In this document: positions 4,995 through 7,535 of the stretch, piece by piece
How positions within the stretch are numbered: position 1 is the stretch's first letter
Layout of the letters: each line of letters starts with the position of its first letter
Assembly: GCA_964480425.1 (NCBI GenBank)
Contig: CAYZPY010000126.1
Location: forward strand, 1-7,535
Origin: CAYYMD01 sp964480425
GTDB lineage: Bacteria; Planctomycetota; Phycisphaerae; SM23-33
Direction of reading: 5' to 3'
DNA: 7,535 bases
Translations under genes and position numbers: made by a program
Notes under the pieces: model-generated
The model's database searches: none
What the model was told of the DNA's origin: nothing
Seen by the model: only the letters and a program-made list of their open reading frames with translations

Positions 4995-6314
4995 ATGTCC
5001 ACAATTAAACTATTGATGACGGGTGCGATTGTTTTGATTTGCCTGCCGCAGGCCTGGGGCGTTTCCAAAAGCGCCGGCGTCGATACCAAAGACTCCGCCC
5101 AAGAGGATACGGTCCACGTGGTGGTGTTCGATTTCGCCACTGTCGGCAAAGAGGATCCGCGCGCCGGGACGCCCTTGTCCGGGAGCCCGGAGGGAATGCG
5201 CCTGGCCGACAGTATCCGCCTCAAACTCCGAAGTCGCGAGGGATACGAGGTGGTTGACCGCTTCACCACTCGTGAATTTTCCGGGTCGCTGGGTATCGAC
5301 ACAGGCCGAGACAAGGTCGCCGACCTGATGAACAAACTCGCCGTGAACCTCGCCGTTTATGGAAGCGTCCAGAAGCGAGGACGAAGCGTTCGGGCGGAAC
5401 TTGGATGCATTGACCTGCGCATCGCCGACGAGCCCGGCGGGTGGGAAAAGGTTTTCACCGACGACACCGAGCGCCACCGCGCGGTCATAGCAAAGGCGGT
5501 AGTCGAGGCGATCACCGAACGTTCCGGGTGGACCCCGCCACAGTACGGCGACGAAACCGAGCCGGAAAGATTCGGCAACCCGCTGAACACTAACGGCAGT
5601 TTCGACGCCGGTTGCCGCGGTTGGGACAGGCCCGACAACGTCGGGACGTTCCTGATAAAGGGGCCCAAAGACCGCGGCATGATATTTAAGGCAAAAACCG
5701 ACCTGAATCGCGCCACCTGGCTGGAATATCGCAAGAAACTTCGCGCCGGAAAAGCCGACCCGAACAATCCTCCCGAGGTTCCCCGCGACACGAGTTACGG
5801 GTCGGTTGCCGCGCTGGAGGGGGTGCATTACCGCAGCGAGTGGATAAAGGCAACGCCGGGCCAACGCTATTGGCTCACCGCCGACAAGAAAGGGCCCGGT
5901 GGGGCGAAGGTTTTCGTAAAGGGCTTCAAGGACACCGCCGACGAGGCGCAGACCCTGCCGGAAAACGCATTGAGGCGCATGGGCATGACGCCCGAGCAGT
6001 TTGCCCAACTGCCGCGCGAAAGACAAAAGACCATCATCGCCGCCGAGGCGAGGCGCTATCCCGAAAAGTACCGGCGGAAAAATTACCGCTGGTATCTCAA
6101 CTGCGCAAAATCGGGCGACGGATGGAAGCACTTCGCGGCGCCTTTTCCGCCGCGGGGCGGGCTTCCGGATAACGTCCGGTGGCTCAGGATAGAAATCTAT
6201 TCGTACTGGCCGCCCGGTGAATACTTCTGGGACGAGGTCCACCTTTACAAGGAACCCCGCCGGAAGACCCCGCCGGCAGAAGAAAAACCCCGCACGCCGA
6301 ACACGGACGGATAG
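4995..6314 (+). CDS. Secreted protein: TolB-N/CsgG/FlgO-like domain plus carbohydrate-binding-like domain
   Basis: The 439-residue product starts at ATG 4995, with TGGAG (4983-4987) 7 nt upstream. This start places a signal peptide (LLMTGAIVLICLPQAWG) right at the N-terminus; upstream in-frame starts do not. Residues about 38-175 have the pattern of the TolB N-terminal/CsgG/FlgO fold: a first strand 'HVVVFDFATV', 'GMRLADSIRLKL', 'YEVVDRF', then 'LAVNLAVYGSVQKRGRSVRAEL'. In that family this domain occurs in envelope and outer-membrane-associated proteins. Residues about 196-419 look like a CBM4/9-type jelly roll: 'NGSFDAGCRGW' at the start, 'YRSEWIKATPGQRYWLTAD' in the middle and 'FWDEVHLY' at the end. 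A charged helical insertion (about 326-372) sits inside it. No catalytic motif is seen. The tail is Pro/Lys-rich. It is divergent from the protease pair and convergent with the XylR-like gene, whose stop is 8 nt away. Domain names come from pattern recognition, not a search. Confidence 0.85.
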   Translation: MSTIKLLMTGAIVLICLPQAWGVSKSAGVDTKDSAQEDTVHVVVFDFATVGKEDPRAGTPLSGSPEGMRLADSIRLKLRSREGYEVVDRFTTREFSGSLGIDTGRDKVADLMNKLAVNLAVYGSVQKRGRSVRAELGCIDLRIADEPGGWEKVFTDDTERHRAVIAKAVVEAITERSGWTPPQYGDETEPERFGNPLNTNGSFDAGCRGWDRPDNVGTFLIKGPKDRGMIFKAKTDLNRATWLEYRKKLRAGKADPNNPPEVPRDTSYGSVAALEGVHYRSEWIKATPGQRYWLTADKKGPGGAKVFVKGFKDTADEAQTLPENALRRMGMTPEQFAQLPRERQKTIIAAEARRYPEKYRRKNYRWYLNCAKSGDGWKHFAAPFPPRGGLPDNVRWLRIEIYSYWPPGEYFWDEVHLYKEPRRKTPPAEEKPRTPNTDG

Positions 6315-6322
6315 GCGGTCTT

Positions 6323-7204
6323 TTATTTTCGCGTCTTGTTTGTGGATTTCGTCACGGCGCGGTGGCGCCCGGGCGTAATTCCGAAGTGCTTTTTAAATGC
6401 GCTGTGCAACGCCATTCCGCTGCCGTAACCGGTCCGTCTGGCAATGGCCTCCAGCGACCAGTCGGTGGACTCCAGCAGTTCCCGGGCGCGATTCAGGCGG
6501 GCGTTTTTGAGAAAGGCCTGGGGCGAGGTCTTCAGGTATTTATTGAAATTTTCCCTCAGGGCGGATTGCGAAGAGCCCACCTCGCGCGAAATCTGCGCGA
6601 TGGTTATCGGCCTGTCGCAGTTTTCGCGAATGAATGTAATTGCCCGCGCGGTGGGCAGGTGGGGCACGGCAAGCATGTTCGTGCTCTGCCGCTCGATAAC
6701 GTACGGCTTGACTGTTATGGTCCGGCGGGGAACGTCTTTGCCGTCCATCATGTCCTCGAGCGTCTCGCACAGTCGGTGGAATACCATCGACCGCCACGGA
6801 CCCAGCGTGGAGACGGTGGGGCGGATCCTGTCGGTCACCAGCGGCTGCTCCGTGCGCGACAGTACCGCTACTTCCTCGGGGATGTCTATTCCCTCCTCTT
6901 CGGCGGCGCGACAGACGTGATACACGTAGATGAAGTGACCCAGGTACAGGGCGCAGGGCTTGGGCAAATCGCGCAGAAATTTCTGCGTCGTTCGCACGAT
7001 TTCTTCGAAATCGCGCTGTGGCATCAGTTCGGTCCAGCGATAACTGTCCACGTTAAAGCCCGACGTCCTGGCCAATTCCTCGAAACGGTCCGCCGTGTGC
7101 AGGTCAACGTGGCGAGCGTCGTATCCGGCGAAATTTTCATAGCCCTTGCCGTGTAAATATTCCAGTGCAACACTTACTAAATCGTCCGGGTCCACGCATA
7201 GCAT
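6323..7204 (-). CDS. XylR-like AraC-family regulator, C-terminal part of a frameshifted gene
   Basis: This is the larger piece of a XylR-type transcription regulator, with a LacI/periplasmic-binding-like sensor followed by an AraC DNA-binding domain. From the in-frame ATG at 7204 it has 293 residues. The remaining sensor covers about residues 4-165 (VDPDDLVSVALEYLHGKGY near its start). The family linker 'PYVIERQST' is at 167-175. The AraC domain is at about 186-283, with helix-turn-helix one at 199-220 (TIAQISREVGSSQSALRENF) and two at about 247-272, ending 'FGITPGRHR'. Members usually sense a sugar and control nearby sugar-use genes. The ATG at 7204 is probably not a natural start: it falls inside the duplicated GCATA and the sensor is incomplete from there. 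The DNA-binding half is intact, so reinitiation could make a truncated protein. With the frame restored the gene would encode about 376 residues, normal for the family. Confidence 0.85.
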   Translation of the reverse strand: MLCVDPDDLVSVALEYLHGKGYENFAGYDARHVDLHTADRFEELARTSGFNVDSYRWTELMPQRDFEEIVRTTQKFLRDLPKPCALYLGHFIYVYHVCRAAEEEGIDIPEEVAVLSRTEQPLVTDRIRPTVSTLGPWRSMVFHRLCETLEDMMDGKDVPRRTITVKPYVIERQSTNMLAVPHLPTARAITFIRENCDRPITIAQISREVGSSQSALRENFNKYLKTSPQAFLKNARLNRARELLESTDWSLEAIARRTGYGSGMALHSAFKKHFGITPGRHRAVTKSTNKTRK

Positions 7205-7458
7205 ACTTGTCTCACGTTGGGCTTATCGATGCCCTTGTAGCAACTGACAATCGGTATGTCGCGCCGGTCGCGTAGCCCCTCCAACTGTTCCCACAGGTGG
7301 CAATCGGTAATCACGCCGTCGCCGTACCACCGCGGGGGAAGCCGTCTTGGGGCGATGTGCACCCGCCAGTCGGCGCGGTCGGCGTAGTCGGCCACCACCC
7401 TGTGAATGGACTCGTAATATTCGCGAAGAAACAACAAAACATCGCGCGTTTTGGCCAT
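7177..7458 (-). CDS. XylR-like regulator, N-terminal part of the same frameshifted gene
   Basis: The 93-codon frame starts at ATG 7458 with GGGAG (7469-7465) 6 nt upstream, which looks like the true start of the regulator. Residues 5-86 (RDVLLFLREYYESIHRVVADYA, then WRVHIAPRRLPPRWYGDGVIT and DIPIVSCYKGIDKPNVRQVC) match the first lobe of the LacI-like sensor of XylR-type regulators. After Cys86 the frame runs into the unrelated tail 'YAWTRTI' and a TAG at 7177. The expected continuation, 'VDPDDLVSVALEYL', sits in the next frame. The break coincides with a tandem GCATA duplication at 7196-7205. Removing one copy makes the two pieces a single frame. The regulator's targets are likely to its right, outside the window. 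Confidence 0.85.
   Translation of the reverse strand: MAKTRDVLLFLREYYESIHRVVADYADRADWRVHIAPRRLPPRWYGDGVITDCHLWEQLEGLRDRRDIPIVSCYKGIDKPNVRQVCYAWTRTI
7196..7205 (-). repeat. 5-bp tandem duplication causing the frameshift
   Basis: GCATA occurs twice in tandem (7196-7200 and 7201-7205; TATGCTATGC on the coding strand). Deleting one copy reads Gln-Val-Cys-Val-Asp-Pro-Asp-Asp-Leu across the junction and joins the two halves of the regulator without a stop. It may be a real mutation, a two-copy phase switch, or an assembly error. Confidence 0.85.
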
Positions 7459-7535
7459 TTCTGTCTCCCATTCTCTTGCGTTGAGCCAATTGCTTTGTCT
7501 GTAAATGATTGTCGTAAGTAGACGTGAAAAAACTT

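Noticed and set aside
5010..6242. 410-codon minus-strand frame opposite the TolB/CsgG-like gene
   Set aside because: It is a shadow of codon bias. The + frame has a signal peptide, ribosome binding site, promoter and recognisable domains; the antisense frame has none.
6362..7156. 264-codon + frame opposite the XylR-like gene
   Set aside because: It is antisense to the regulator's sensor and AraC domain. No ribosome binding site or domain pattern is seen.
1..7535. CRISPR array, insertion sequence or toxin-antitoxin module
   Set aside because: I found no regularly spaced repeats, transposase motifs, terminal inverted repeats or small paired toxin/antitoxin genes on either strand.

Overview
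The window is a piece of a moderately GC-rich bacterial genome, most likely a planctomycete (Phycisphaerae-like) or a close relative. This rests on two secreted proteases with C-terminal PEP-CTERM sorting signals, a XylR/AraC-type regulator with a sugar-binding-protein-like sensor, and a secreted protein with a carbohydrate-binding-like C-terminus. The lineage is an inference from gene content. A run of 10 N at 1151-1160 shows that this is a draft scaffold.

Layout, left to right. (1) Positions 1-1601 (+) hold the 3' part of a large unrecognised protein with an STN/secretin-N-like segment between Ala/Pro/Thr-rich linkers. The N run interrupts it, but collapsing a 7-base overlap across the gap gives one continuous frame. 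(2) Positions 1746-2306 (+) are frr, ribosome recycling factor, preceded by a candidate promoter and a GC-rich set of hairpins. (3) Positions 2347-2419 (+) are tRNA-Lys(UUU) with its own TATAAT box, an unusual TTAAC repeat/palindrome just upstream, and a perfect 15-bp terminator hairpin downstream. (4) Positions 2590-4633 (-) are a two-gene unit: a papain-like cysteine protease followed by a trypsin-like serine protease, overlapping by up to 11 nt. Both are exported, both end in PEP-CTERM signals, and a strong terminator follows at 2534-2565. (5) Positions 4634-4994 are a divergent control region with a TATAAT box for each direction and a direct repeat in the protease leader. (6) Positions 4995-6314 (+) encode a secreted protein with a TolB-N/CsgG/FlgO-like N-terminal domain and a carbohydrate-binding-like jelly-roll C-terminus. 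(7) Positions 6323-7458 (-) are a XylR-like regulator split into two frames by a 5-bp tandem duplication (GCATA GCATA, 7196-7205).

The strongest candidate for an unusual system is the cysteine plus serine protease pair. Two secreted proteases of different catalytic class share one transcript and one kind of cell-envelope sorting tag, and they lie divergent from a secreted protein with a predicted glycan-binding domain. A joint role at the cell surface or in the extracellular matrix is inference only. The two most checkable results are the collapsible assembly gap and the 5-bp duplication that breaks the regulator.
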